Assembly (NCBI RefSeq): GCF_025464955.1
Contig: NZ_JAODNM010000126.1
Location: forward strand, 62,001-126,000
Direction: 5' to 3'
DNA length: 64,000 nucleotides
Source of the DNA: Amycolatopsis sp.
Lineage (GTDB): Bacteria; Actinomycetota; Actinomycetes; Mycobacteriales; Pseudonocardiaceae
The notes beneath the pieces were generated by a model, which saw only the letters and a list, made by a program, of their open reading frames with translations, searched no databases and was not told the origin of the DNA. Below, piece after piece: positions 7,696 to 16,449 of this stretch (position 1 is its first letter; each line of letters opens with the position of its first letter). The translations under genes and the position numbers were made by a program.

Positions 7696-8052
7696 TCAAG
7701 CGCCGCGGAAACGCCGGATGGTAGGCGCGGCGCGGAGTTCGCCGTGATGACCGACGATCAACTGCACGATCTCGACGACATGAGGATCGTCGACGAGGTA
7801 GACCTGGCGACGGCCCTCGCGACGCGCCCGGACCAGGCCGGCGAGCTTGAGCTTGGCGAGATGGTGGCTGACCGCGGGCACGGCTTGGCCGAGTTCCGCC
7901 GCCAACGTGCCCACATCACGCTCGCCGGCTGCGAGCAGCCACACGATCTGCAGCCGCGCTGTGGCCGCTAGCAGGCCGAACGTGGACGCGGCGTCCTGCA
8001 GCAGGTCGTCCGGCAACGGCTCGCCCGGCAGCTGCGACGGCGATTCGGCCAC
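7696..8052 (-). CDS. ArsR/SmtB-family metalloregulator with alpha5-type metal site
   Basis: 118 residues with the ArsR winged helix (VGTLAAELGQAVPAVSHHLAKLKLAGLV). Near the C-terminus Asp89-x-His91 and His102-x-x-Glu105 reproduce the spacing D-x-H-(10)-H-x-x-E of the alpha5 inter-subunit site of SmtB, a zinc sensor; related alpha5 sites also sense nickel or cobalt. There is no cysteine, so the alpha3N thiolate site is absent. It is divergent from the MgtA-like ATPase operon across a perfect 18-bp palindrome. The prediction is a metal-released repressor of itself and the transport operon. Confidence 0.87.
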   Translation of the reverse strand: MAESPSQLPGEPLPDDLLQDAASTFGLLAATARLQIVWLLAAGERDVGTLAAELGQAVPAVSHHLAKLKLAGLVRARREGRRQVYLVDDPHVVEIVQLIVGHHGELRAAPTIRRFRGA

Positions 8053-8094
8053 ACACTTCCTTCCGACGATGACGAACAGCGTGACCTACCACCC

Positions 8095-8112
8095 AACACT
8101 TGCGCAAGTGTT
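8095..8112. promoter_or_regulatory. Operator: perfect 18-bp palindrome for ArsR
   Basis: AACACTTGCGCAAGTGTT is fully symmetric, lies 43 bp upstream of the ArsR start and about 235 bp upstream of the P-type ATPase start, and has the inverted-repeat layout of SmtB/ArsR-family operators. It is well placed to overlap the divergent promoters. Confidence 0.75.
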
Positions 8113-8146
8113 TGACTATCGCGTGGGCGGCTGATCTACTGAACTG

Positions 8147-8345
8147 GCCCGCGACACTGTAGTGCGGGCAAAAAGTGCTTTCGGACGGTAGAGGGAGGTG
8201 AGCCGGGTGACCGGCGAAGGAAGTAGTCGCGGCCACGTGGACGCGGGCGTCCGGCTCTGCCCTGGAGGTAGCCGGTAGTCGACCCGGCGGTCCGCGTGGT
8301 GGGAGTTGGTGCCCTCATCCACCCACGAAACACCAGGACTCTCCG
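8147..8345 (+). promoter_or_regulatory. Long, possibly structured leader of the mgtA-like operon
   Basis: About 200 bp between the operator and the ATPase start contain no gene but several small hairpins: GCCCGC/GCGGGC (8147-8169, followed by AAAAA), GCCGG-GTGA-CCGGC with a GNRA-type loop (8202-8215), GGACG/CGTCC (8239-8252) and GCCGG/CCGGC (8271-8288). This could be a regulatory 5-prime leader. It does not show the conserved core of the M-box magnesium riboswitch or the yybP-ykoY manganese riboswitch, so no known class is assigned. Confidence 0.35.
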
Positions 8346-11018
8346 ATGTCCAGAATGCCTTCCACGCTCCGTTCACGCCTGCCGTCCGCCGAAGACCCGC
8401 GTGAAGCGGCTTTGCGCGCACTGGCCTCGGCCGCGCCGCTCACCGTGTTCCGCTCGCTCGACGGCTCACCCAAAGGCCTGACCGAGGCCGACGCCGCCGG
8501 ACGCCTGCACGCCGTGGGCGACAACCACGTCGACGCGACGCCGCACACCACGCCACTCGCCCGCCTGCGCGGCACGTTGGGCAGCCCGTTCGTCGCGCTG
8601 CTGACCGGTCTCGGCGTCGTGTTCGTAGTCGTCGGAGACCTTCGCGGGTCGGTCACGGTGGGCGTCATGATCGTGGTGAGCGTGGGTTTGCGCTGGTGGC
8701 AGCAGGTGCGGTCGGACCGAGCGATGCGCGCCCTGCGGAGCCTGGTGACCACTACGGTGACCGTGCGGCGCCGCGCCACTGACCGACACGCCGCCGCCGA
8801 GCGTGAGATCCAGGTCGAAGACCTCGTCCCCGGTGACGTCGTCGTCCTGGCGCCCGGTGACGTCGTTCCCGCCGACCTGCGCGTACTCACCGCGCACGAC
8901 TTGCTGATCGATCAGTCGGCGCTGTCCGGCGAGGCGCTCCCCGTCCGCAAACACTTGGCCGCCGACGAGCCTTGGCCGCGGACCCCACACCGTCGTCGAG
9001 CCCATGAGGGCACCGAAATCGTCGAACTGCCGTCGGTGTGTTTCGCCGGGACCGCCGTGGTCGGCGGCTCGGCGACGACGGTCGTGCTCACCACCGGGCA
9101 AGGCACGTACTTCGGGGCGATGGCCCGTGAGGCGGGAAAACGACGCCCGGACAGCAGCCTGGACTCCGGGGTCCGGGCGGTCGGCTGGACGCTGATCCGG
9201 TTCATGCTCGTCATGGTCCCGATCGTGCTGGTGGTCAACGGGACGGTCACCGGGAACTGGGCGCAGGCCGGGTTGTTCGCGGTGGCAGTCGCGGTCGGGC
9301 TCACTCCCGAGATGCTGCCGGTGATCGTGACCACCACCCTGGCCCGCGGCGCGATGAGCCTGGCACGCCGCAGGGTGATCGTGAAGCGCCTCGACGCGAT
9401 CGGGGACCTCGGCGGCATGGACGTGCTGTGTGTCGACAAGACCGGCACACTCACCGAGGACAGGGTCGTGTTCGCCCACGGCATCACCCTCGACGGAGAA
9501 CTCGGCGAGGAGCCGACGACGTACGCGTTCCTGGCCAGTCACTTCCAGGCCGTGCCGCACAACCGGCTGGACGAGGCGATCGCCGACCAGGTCGCCTCCG
9601 GCGAGCGCCTGCTGATCGAGGCGATGGTCACCAAGGTCGACGAGATCCCGTTCGACCACGACCGGCGGCGTTCCGCTGTCGTCGTCCGGCGCCACGGCGA
9701 GGACCCGCTCCTGGTCGTCAAGGGCGACCCCGACGACGTCCTTCCCCACTGCACTCACGCCCGGCGCTCCGGTGACGTCGTCGAACTGACGACGACCCTG
9801 CGACGGCAAGCTCACGACGTCGTCGCGGCCTACCACGCGCACGGCATGCGCGTCCTCGCCATCGCCGCCAAGCACACCCCGCCGCGATTCCACGACTACG
9901 GCCCCGACGATGAAACCGACCTGGTCCTGGTGGGTTTTGTCGGGTTCGTCGACCCGGTGAAGCCGACCGCCGCCGCGGCCGTGCGGCAACTCGCCGACCA
10001 CGGCGTCACCGTCAAGGTCCTGACCGGCGACTCCCCGAGGGTCGCGCGGCGGACTTGCGAGCAGGCCGGCATCGAGGCAGGCGAGATCATCTGCGGACAC
10101 GACGTCGAGGCGGCGGGTGACGCCGACCTGCGGGCGCTCGTCGCGCGCGCAGGCGTTTTCGCCAAGGTCAACCCGCACCACAAGGCTCGGATCGTGGCCG
10201 CTCTGCGCGAACTCGGCCACACCGTCGGGTTCGTCGGCGACGGGGTCAACGACGCGACCGCGTTGCGCGCGGCCGACGTCGGCATCTGCGTGGACACTGC
10301 CACCGACGTCGCCAAGGACGCCGCCGATCTGGTGCTGGTCGACAAGGACCTGACGGTGCTGTCCCGAGCCGTCCTCGACGGGCGCCGCACGCTGGCCAAC
10401 TCGATGAAGTACGTCAAGATCACCGCCGCATCGAATCTCGGGAACGTCGTCAGTGTCCTGGTGGCGGGCGCCTTCCTGCCCTTCCTGCCGATGCTGCCGA
10501 TCCAGCTGATGGTGCAGAACCTGCTCTACGACTCCGCTCAGCTGGCGTTGCCGTGGGACCGGGTCGACGAGGAGTACCTCCGCAAGCCGCGTCGGTGGGA
10601 TGCCGCCGGGCTCACCCGGTTCATGCTCACGTTCGGGCCGCTCAGCTCGGTGTTCGACGTCGCCACCTTCGCCGTGCTGTGGTGGACGCTCGACGTCGAT
10701 ACCCCGCAGCAGCAGGCGCTATTCCAAGCCGGCTGGTTCGTCGAAGGCCTCCTTTCTCAGATACTGGTCGTGCTGGTGCTGCGCAGCCGCCAAACCGGCT
10801 TCCGGTGGCGCCCGCCGTCGCGACCGGTCCTGGCCGCGTCCGCCGCGGTGGTGCTCACCGGGCTGGCGCTGCCGCTGTCACCGCTGGCGGGGCCATTGCG
10901 GTTGGCGCCCCTGCCACTCGGCTACTTCCCTTGGTTGCTCGCGATTCTGCTCGTCTACGTCCTGGCCGCACAGGTCGTCAAGGCCCGCTACATCCACCGA
11001 ACCGGTTCGTGGCTGTAA
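8346..11018 (+). CDS. mgtA: MgtA-like P-type (P3B) cation-transporting ATPase
   Basis: 890 residues, the normal length for MgtA/MgtB magnesium importers. An N-terminal cation-ATPase domain (GLTEADAAGRL) is followed by paired helices, the actuator domain (QVEDLVPGDVVVLAPGDVVPADLR, SALSGEALPV), the TM4 signature GLTPEMLPVIV, the phosphorylated Asp364 in DKTGT, the nucleotide domain, the hinge GDGVNDATALR and a C-terminal helix bundle. The first of three co-oriented genes, with 40 bp to the ABC permease. In this family the role is influx of Mg2+, but here the divergent regulator carries a zinc/nickel/cobalt-type site, so the in vivo metal is open. Confidence 0.9.
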   Translation: MSRMPSTLRSRLPSAEDPREAALRALASAAPLTVFRSLDGSPKGLTEADAAGRLHAVGDNHVDATPHTTPLARLRGTLGSPFVALLTGLGVVFVVVGDLRGSVTVGVMIVVSVGLRWWQQVRSDRAMRALRSLVTTTVTVRRRATDRHAAAEREIQVEDLVPGDVVVLAPGDVVPADLRVLTAHDLLIDQSALSGEALPVRKHLAADEPWPRTPHRRRAHEGTEIVELPSVCFAGTAVVGGSATTVVLTTGQGTYFGAMAREAGKRRPDSSLDSGVRAVGWTLIRFMLVMVPIVLVVNGTVTGNWAQAGLFAVAVAVGLTPEMLPVIVTTTLARGAMSLARRRVIVKRLDAIGDLGGMDVLCVDKTGTLTEDRVVFAHGITLDGELGEEPTTYAFLASHFQAVPHNRLDEAIADQVASGERLLIEAMVTKVDEIPFDHDRRRSAVVVRRHGEDPLLVVKGDPDDVLPHCTHARRSGDVVELTTTLRRQAHDVVAAYHAHGMRVLAIAAKHTPPRFHDYGPDDETDLVLVGFVGFVDPVKPTAAAAVRQLADHGVTVKVLTGDSPRVARRTCEQAGIEAGEIICGHDVEAAGDADLRALVARAGVFAKVNPHHKARIVAALRELGHTVGFVGDGVNDATALRAADVGICVDTATDVAKDAADLVLVDKDLTVLSRAVLDGRRTLANSMKYVKITAASNLGNVVSVLVAGAFLPFLPMLPIQLMVQNLLYDSAQLALPWDRVDEEYLRKPRRWDAAGLTRFMLTFGPLSSVFDVATFAVLWWTLDVDTPQQQALFQAGWFVEGLLSQILVVLVLRSRQTGFRWRPPSRPVLAASAAVVLTGLALPLSPLAGPLRLAPLPLGYFPWLLAILLVYVLAAQVVKARYIHRTGSWL

Positions 11019-11058
11019 CCGGTCGCTGACCCTCTACTTCGGACAAAGGTGCCGTTCG

Positions 11059-12795
11059 ATGTCCTTGTTGCGCTCGTTTCCCTCCCGAGGCGTGCTTTCC
11101 CGCCCCAAGCAGCGTGGTGCCGACCTCCTCGTCCTGGTCGGCGGCGCTGTGCTGCTGTGGCTGATCGTTCGCCTGTCGCACGGTTTGACCGCGCCATTCG
11201 ACCAGACGACGGCACCGTCCACAGTGTCCACTGATCCGGCCGAACTTCCCTACTACGCGGCACGGTCCCTCCTACGCATGTTCGTCGCGCTGACCCTCTC
11301 ACTGCTGTTCACGTTCGTCTACGCCACTGCCGCGGCGAGACTGCGACGCGCCGAGAAGGTATTGCTGCCGGTATTGGACATCCTGCAGTCGGTGCCGATC
11401 CTGGGCTTCCTGTCGGTGACGATCACCGGGTTCATCGCCCTGTTCCCCGGTTCGGAACTAGGTTTGGAATGCGCGTCGATCTTCGCGATCTTCACGTCGC
11501 AGGCGTGGAATATGACCTTTGCCTTCTACCACTCGCTCGTCTCGCAACCGCGCGAGCTGGACGAGGCCGCGCGGTTGCTGCGATTGTCGCGCTGGCAGCG
11601 GTTCTGGCGGCTCGATCTGCCCGGCGGGATGATCCCGCTGGTCTGGAACGGCATGATGAGCTTCGGCGGCGGCTGGTTCTTCCTGGTCGCTTCGGAAGCC
11701 TTGACCGTCAACAACCACCACTACGCGCTGCCCGGTATCGGCGCGTATGTCGCCACGGCCACCGGTGACGGGCAACTGGGCAAGGTGCTGCTCGCGATCG
11801 TGGTCATGATCGTCATGGTGGTCGGCGTCAACGTCGGGTTCTGGCGCCCGCTCACGGCGTGGGCCGAGCGGTTCCGAGTGGAGGATTCCGAAGCTGCCGA
11901 AGCGCCGCGCAGCATCGTTCTGGACCTGCTGCGCCGTTCCCGTGTCCCAGCCCTGCTGGGGCGGGCGTTCGGCAGGCTGGTCGCGCCGCTCGACCGGGTC
12001 ATGAGCGCGTTCGGGCTCGCCGAACATCCGCTGCGGACGTCTCCAGCACGACGCCGTACCGGAGACGTGGTCTTCGCCGTGGTGGTTCTCGGCGCGATCG
12101 CCTACGGACTCGTCCGGATGGTCACGTTCATCCATGGCACGGCCGGGTTCGGCGAAGTCGGGCACGCGCTGTTGCTCGGGTTGATCACGTTCGGCCGGGT
12201 GCTCGTGCTGGTCGCCGTCGCCACCGTCATCTGGGTGCCGGTCGGTGTGTGGATCGGGTTGAGCCCCAAGGTGTCGCGGCTCGCGCAGCCGGTGGTTCAG
12301 GTGCTCGCCAGCTTCCCCGCGAACTTCCTGTTCCCGCTGCTGACCGGCGTGCTCGTGGCCACCGGAATCAGCCTGAACTGGGGCGGGATCATCCTGATGA
12401 GCCTGGGCGCGCAGTGGTACATCCTGTTCAACGTCATCGCCGGGGCCAGTGCGATCCCCAACGACCTGCGCGAAGCCGCCGCCAACCTGCGGCTGCCGCG
12501 GGTGCTGTGGTGGCGGAAGCTCATCCTCCCGGCGATCTTCCCGAGCTACATCACCGGCGGCATCACCGCGGCGGGCGGCGCGTGGAACGCCTCCATCGTC
12601 GCCGAGATCGTCACCTACGGCTCGACGACACTCACCGCCACCGGCCTCGGCGCCTACATCGCGCAGGCCACCGGCGCCGGCGACGCACCCCGCATCCTCA
12701 TCGGCGTCGCCGTGATGAGCCTCTACGTCGTCGGGCTCAACCGGCTGTTCTGGCGACGGCTCTACGCGCTTGCCGAACGCCGCTTTTCACTGTGA
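11059..12795 (+). CDS. ABC transporter permease, duplicated two-domain type
   Basis: 578 residues from ATG 11059; the open frame extends upstream but overlaps mgtA and is not supported. The protein contains two fused permease halves, each with a six-helix block and an EAA loop: EAARLLRLSRWQRFWRLDLP in the first half and EAAANLRLPRVLWWRKLILP in the second. This is the anion/nitrate-sulfonate-like 'duplicated permease' type. The ATPase follows after 38 bp. No substrate-binding protein is encoded nearby, so the system either uses a distant one or works without it. The substrate is unknown; co-transcription with a P-type ATPase suggests an ion. Confidence 0.85.
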   Translation: MSLLRSFPSRGVLSRPKQRGADLLVLVGGAVLLWLIVRLSHGLTAPFDQTTAPSTVSTDPAELPYYAARSLLRMFVALTLSLLFTFVYATAAARLRRAEKVLLPVLDILQSVPILGFLSVTITGFIALFPGSELGLECASIFAIFTSQAWNMTFAFYHSLVSQPRELDEAARLLRLSRWQRFWRLDLPGGMIPLVWNGMMSFGGGWFFLVASEALTVNNHHYALPGIGAYVATATGDGQLGKVLLAIVVMIVMVVGVNVGFWRPLTAWAERFRVEDSEAAEAPRSIVLDLLRRSRVPALLGRAFGRLVAPLDRVMSAFGLAEHPLRTSPARRRTGDVVFAVVVLGAIAYGLVRMVTFIHGTAGFGEVGHALLLGLITFGRVLVLVAVATVIWVPVGVWIGLSPKVSRLAQPVVQVLASFPANFLFPLLTGVLVATGISLNWGGIILMSLGAQWYILFNVIAGASAIPNDLREAAANLRLPRVLWWRKLILPAIFPSYITGGITAAGGAWNASIVAEIVTYGSTTLTATGLGAYIAQATGAGDAPRILIGVAVMSLYVVGLNRLFWRRLYALAERRFSL

Positions 12796-12833
12796 CACCA
12801 ACACCATGACACCACCACTTTCCGGAGGTTCCC

Positions 12834-14120
12834 ATGTCCGACGAGATACTCGTCAGCGTCGACGCCGTCAGCAAGAGCTTCACCGGGGCCGCGGGCGACG
12901 AGCTGCGCGTCCTGGACGACATCAGCCTCGACCTGCGCGTGGGCGAGATCGTCGCGCTGCTCGGCAGGTCCGGGTCGGGCAAGTCCACCCTGCTGCGCAC
13001 CATCGCCGGGCTCATCGCGCCCACGTCCGGGAGCGTCCGCTACCGCGGCCAGGAGCTCAACGGCGCCAACCCGGGGGTCGCGATGGTGTTCCAGTCCTTC
13101 GCGCTGATGCCGTGGCTCACCGTGCAGGACAACGTCGAGCTCGGCCTGGCCGCCCGGGGGGTCGCCCCCGTGACGCGCCGCGAACGCGCGTTGGAAGCGA
13201 TCGACCTGATCGGGCTGGACGGCTTCGAATCCGCCTACCCCAAGGAACTCTCCGGCGGCATGCGCCAGCGAGTCGGGTTCGCGCGCGCACTCGTGCTCGA
13301 ACCCGACCTGCTGCTGATGGACGAACCGTTCTCCGCGCTGGACGTCCTCACCGCCGAGAACCTGCGCACCGAGCTGACGTCCTTATGGACCGGGCGGCAG
13401 TTCCCCACCAAGGGCATCTGCATAGTCACGCACAACATCGAAGAAGCCGTCCTGCTCGCGGACCGCGTTGTCGTACTGGGCGCCAATCCCGGTCGCATCC
13501 GTGCCGAAGTCCCGGTCGACCTCGAACGCCCCCGCGACCGCCGCTCCGCCGCCTTCGCGGCGCTGGTCGACCGGCTCTACGACCTGCTCACGGGCCGCGA
13601 ACCGGACGCCCACCTGGCCGAGCCCGCTACCGCGACGCCTACCGCCCAGCCGCTGCCCATCGCCTCGGTGGGCGGGCTCGCCGGACTCGTCGAAATCGTC
13701 TACGCCCAAGGCGGCCGCGTCGACCTACCCGGTCTCGCCGCGGAACTGACCTTCGACATCGACGATCTGCTCCCGCTCGTCGACGCCGCGACCATGCTCG
13801 GTTTCGTCGAGGTCGCCGGTGGCGACCTCACCCTGACCGCTGTCGGGAAGGACTTCACCACCGCGGACATCCAGCACAGCAAACGGCTCTTCGCCGAGCA
13901 GGTCAGGCACCGGGCACCGCTCGTGCGCACCATCTGCAGCGCACTGGCCGCGAGCGCCGACGGGAACCTGCGCGCGGGGTTCTTCCTCGATCCGCTCCGC
14001 CGAGGTTTCTCCACCTCCGACGCCCAGCAGCAACTCGACACCGCGATCGACTGGGGCCGTTACGCCGAACTGTTCGACTACGACACCGACAGCGACCAGA
14101 TCACCACCGACGCGTCCTGA
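12834..14120 (+). CDS. ABC transporter ATPase with C-terminal AAA_assoc_C domain
   Basis: 428 residues behind GGAGG. The ATPase core of about 260 residues has Walker A GRSGSGKST (44-52), a Q-loop, the signature LSGGMRQR (139-146), Walker B LLLMDEP and a switch histidine (IVTHNIEEA), close to NrtD/SsuB/TauB ATPases. Residues about 280-420 form a second domain that matches the AAA-associated C-terminal domain found on ATPases paired with duplicated permeases (LAGLVEIVYAQGGRVDLPGL). This tail may sense a regulatory signal. It completes the mgtA-permease-ATPase operon. Confidence 0.87.
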   Translation: MSDEILVSVDAVSKSFTGAAGDELRVLDDISLDLRVGEIVALLGRSGSGKSTLLRTIAGLIAPTSGSVRYRGQELNGANPGVAMVFQSFALMPWLTVQDNVELGLAARGVAPVTRRERALEAIDLIGLDGFESAYPKELSGGMRQRVGFARALVLEPDLLLMDEPFSALDVLTAENLRTELTSLWTGRQFPTKGICIVTHNIEEAVLLADRVVVLGANPGRIRAEVPVDLERPRDRRSAAFAALVDRLYDLLTGREPDAHLAEPATATPTAQPLPIASVGGLAGLVEIVYAQGGRVDLPGLAAELTFDIDDLLPLVDAATMLGFVEVAGGDLTLTAVGKDFTTADIQHSKRLFAEQVRHRAPLVRTICSALAASADGNLRAGFFLDPLRRGFSTSDAQQQLDTAIDWGRYAELFDYDTDSDQITTDAS

Positions 14121-14153
14121 GTCCGAGGTAGACGGGATCTGCGGGAAACGACG

Positions 14154-14846
14154 TCATGCCGGGTACAGGGCGGCAACGCCGCCGGCCAGGCCCGCTTGGA
14201 CTTTGCGGCTCTGCTCGTCGGCGACAATCTCGACCTCTCCGTCCTCGACGGCGTCGAGCGCGAGCTTCGCGATGGTCGCCGGGTCGTTCTTCGGGGCGTC
14301 GACGTGGCTGATCATGTCGGTGTCCATGAAGCCGACGTGCAGGGCGCTGACCTGAGTGCCCTGGCCGGCCAGTTCGGTGCGCAGCGCGTTGGTGAGCGAC
14401 CAGGCGGCCGACTTCGCCGCTGAGTACGCGCTGTAGTCCGGGTAGGTGACCCACGACAGCACGGACAGGACGTTCAGGATCGCGCTGCTGTCGTGCTCGG
14501 CCAGTTGCGGCGTGAACGCCCTGCTCACAGCCAGGGTCCCGAAGTAGTGGGTCTCCATCTCGAGGCGGATGTCGTCCATCGAACCCTTCGTCACCGACGC
14601 GCCGGTGTACGAACCCGCGTTGTTGATCACCAGCGAGACCCCTGAAGTGGCCTTCGCCGCAGCGGCGACGGAGTCGGGATCGGTGACGTCGAGAGCGATC
14701 GGGATTGCACCGGGGAGGTCGACCGAATCAGGGTTGCGGGCACCGGCGTACACGGTGACACCGCGTTCGAGCAGCTGCTGGGCGAAGTGTCGCCCCAGGC
14801 CGCGGTTGGCTCCCGTGACGAGAGCGGTGGCTCCGGCCAGTTTCAT
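14154..14846 (-). CDS. Short-chain dehydrogenase/reductase
   Basis: 230 residues from ATG 14846 with GAGGAG 6 nt upstream; an earlier ATG-like start lacks this site. Classical SDR: cofactor loop TGANRGLG, NNAG, catalytic serine in LNVLSVLSW and the YSAAK motif. The substrate is unknown. It is divergent from an HxlR regulator across a paired inverted repeat and is very likely its target, a frequent arrangement for redox or aldehyde-stress reductases in actinomycetes. Confidence 0.88.
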   Translation of the reverse strand: MKLAGATALVTGANRGLGRHFAQQLLERGVTVYAGARNPDSVDLPGAIPIALDVTDPDSVAAAAKATSGVSLVINNAGSYTGASVTKGSMDDIRLEMETHYFGTLAVSRAFTPQLAEHDSSAILNVLSVLSWVTYPDYSAYSAAKSAAWSLTNALRTELAGQGTQVSALHVGFMDTDMISHVDAPKNDPATIAKLALDAVEDGEVEIVADEQSRKVQAGLAGGVAALYPA

Positions 14847-14868
14847 GGCGTTCTCCTCGGCAGGTCTG

Positions 14869-14928
14869 ACTTGGAGTTTCCAACTCAACTACGGCTGAAG
14901 CTAGCATTCTAAGTTGGAAACCACAAGT
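14869..14928. promoter_or_regulatory. Paired inverted-repeat operator between SDR and HxlR
   Basis: ACTTGGAGTTTCCAACT (14869-14885) and AGTTGGAAACCACAAGT (14912-14928) are inverted copies, 15 of 17 positions matching, with a perfect core GTTTCCAACT/AGTTGGAAAC. Each core is itself roughly dyadic. They flank the shared promoter, as expected for two HxlR dimer sites. Confidence 0.7.
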
Positions 14929-14946
14929 CAGAGTATGATGGACGCT

Positions 14947-15405
14947 ATGGCGACTCCGAAACTGACCGATTCCAGTTGCTCGGTGGCACGCAGCCTGGGC
15001 GTGCTCGGTGAGCGCTGGACGTTCCTCATCCTGCGTGACGCGCTGGCCGGAACGACCAGGTTCGCGCAGTTCCAGAAGTCGCTGGGGGTCGCCCCCGACG
15101 TGCTCGCCGCGCGGTTGACCACGCTCGTCGAGTACGGCGTCATGACGCGCGAGCCCTACCAGGAACCCGGCAGCCGGCCGCGTGACGCTTACCACCTGAC
15201 CGAAGCGGGCCGCGAACTGCACGTCGCGCTCGGCTCACTGCAGCAGTGGGGCGACAAGTACCTGCCGTGGCCGGCCGGGCCCACCATCGAACGGCGTGTC
15301 CGCGACACCGACCGCCCGGTCCACGTCGGCTTCATCGACGAAGACGGCCGCGAGGTCTCCCCCGACGACGTCGAGGCGCTCCGGACGGCGTCCTACCCGG
15401 TCTGA
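14947..15405 (+). CDS. HxlR-family transcriptional regulator
   Basis: 152 residues if started at ATG 14947 (MATPKLTD); ATGs at 14935/14938 and a TTG at 14914 are in frame, but the TTG is inside the operator repeat. The winged helix is of the HxlR type: CSVARSLGVLGERWTFLILRDALAGTTRFAQFQKSLGVAPDVLAARLTTLVEYGV. A C-terminal extension of about 45 residues follows. The redox-type single cysteine (SSCSVAR) could allow thiol or electrophile sensing, as in related HypR/QorR proteins. Divergent from the SDR gene. Confidence 0.86.
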   Translation: MATPKLTDSSCSVARSLGVLGERWTFLILRDALAGTTRFAQFQKSLGVAPDVLAARLTTLVEYGVMTREPYQEPGSRPRDAYHLTEAGRELHVALGSLQQWGDKYLPWPAGPTIERRVRDTDRPVHVGFIDEDGREVSPDDVEALRTASYPV

Positions 15406-16313
15406 CCGCTCGGGGTCCGGCTGTTCGGGGTGAGTCTGCCGTGCGCGGCCAGGATGCCCGTGATCACCAGTACCGCCCCGACCGGTTGGTTCCAGCTCAG
15501 TGGCTCTTCGAGCACCAGGATGCCCAGCACCACACCGACGATCGGCGTCACGTAGGTCACCGCGGCGCCGTTGGCCGCGCCCCAGGCGCCCACGACGTTG
15601 GTGTTCCAGATGTAGGCCAACCCCGTACAGACAGCGCCGAGCACGATCATGCTCACCACGACCGACGGCGTCAGCCGCAGCGCGCTACCCGCGATCCACG
15701 GAGTGGCCACCACCATCACGACGGCGCCACTGGTGACCTGAACGAACGCGACCGTCAACGCCGGCACCTCACGGGGGGAAACGAACTTGCGCAGGTACGC
15801 GAACGCCACGCCGTAGCAGGTCGTCGCCCCGAGGCAGGCCAACTGCGGGGCCAGGCCGCTGCCCGGGTCGATCGACCACGGGCCGATGATCAGCAACACC
15901 CCGGCAAAACCCAGGCCCAGCCCGATCCCCCGGTCGCGGGTGATCCGCTCGGCGTGGAGCGCCGCTGCCGCGAACACCATCGTCGTCAGCGGCGTGGTGC
16001 CGTTGTAGATGCTCGCCAGCCCGGACGAGATGTGTTGCTCGGCCCAGGAGAACAGCAGGAACGGGACCACGCACAGCATCAGTGCGACCACCGCGCAGTG
16101 CCCCCACAGCACCGGATCCCGGGGCACCGGCCGACGTGTCAGCACCATGATCAGCCCCAGCGTCAACGCCCCGAACACCAGCCGAGACCACACCACCTGC
16201 GCCGGCGAGAGCCCTTCGAGCCCGATCTTGATGAACAGGAAGCTCGCCCCCCACGCCAGTGCCAGCAGGCCGAACTGCACAACGACGTCGAACCGGGGTT
16301 TTCCGCTCTGCAC
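15393..16313 (-). CDS. EamA/DMT-family transporter
   Basis: About 306 residues if started at GTG 16313, which gives the usual ten-helix EamA length; the open frame reaches 16547 but would overlap the gene on the other strand. Two EamA repeats are visible: LLALAWGASFLFIKIGLEGLSPAQVVWSRLVFGA at the start of the first, and GATCYGVAFAYLRKF plus the conserved LEEPLSWNQPVGAVLVITGI at the end of the second. It is an inner-membrane metabolite or drug exporter of unknown substrate. Its 3-prime end overlaps that of the convergent HxlR gene by 13 bp. Confidence 0.82.
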   Translation of the reverse strand: MQSGKPRFDVVVQFGLLALAWGASFLFIKIGLEGLSPAQVVWSRLVFGALTLGLIMVLTRRPVPRDPVLWGHCAVVALMLCVVPFLLFSWAEQHISSGLASIYNGTTPLTTMVFAAAALHAERITRDRGIGLGLGFAGVLLIIGPWSIDPGSGLAPQLACLGATTCYGVAFAYLRKFVSPREVPALTVAFVQVTSGAVVMVVATPWIAGSALRLTPSVVVSMIVLGAVCTGLAYIWNTNVVGAWGAANGAAVTYVTPIVGVVLGILVLEEPLSWNQPVGAVLVITGILAAHGRLTPNSRTPSGQTG

Positions 16314-16449
16314 AAGGACAGTCAATCCGCCGACGGGACGAGATGCCAGCGAGTTTCGGACAGGGCCCTCGCCTTTTCGGCGAACTGGTGACGGTAACGC
16401 CGAGGGTGATCCACGCGACCTGAAAGGAGCAGTTCCGAGAGAGGACACC

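Noticed and set aside
8147-8345. M-box (ykoK) or yybP-ykoY riboswitch upstream of mgtA
   Set aside because: GGTGAG and GGAAGTAG fragments superficially resemble parts of these, but the conserved cores (GACGCCAA...GGGUCAACAG, or the GGGGAGUAG/ACCUGCU pair) are missing.
8466-10220. A 584-codon open frame antisense to mgtA
   Set aside because: Composition is typical of a shadow frame and the opposite strand carries an intact P-type ATPase with all motifs.
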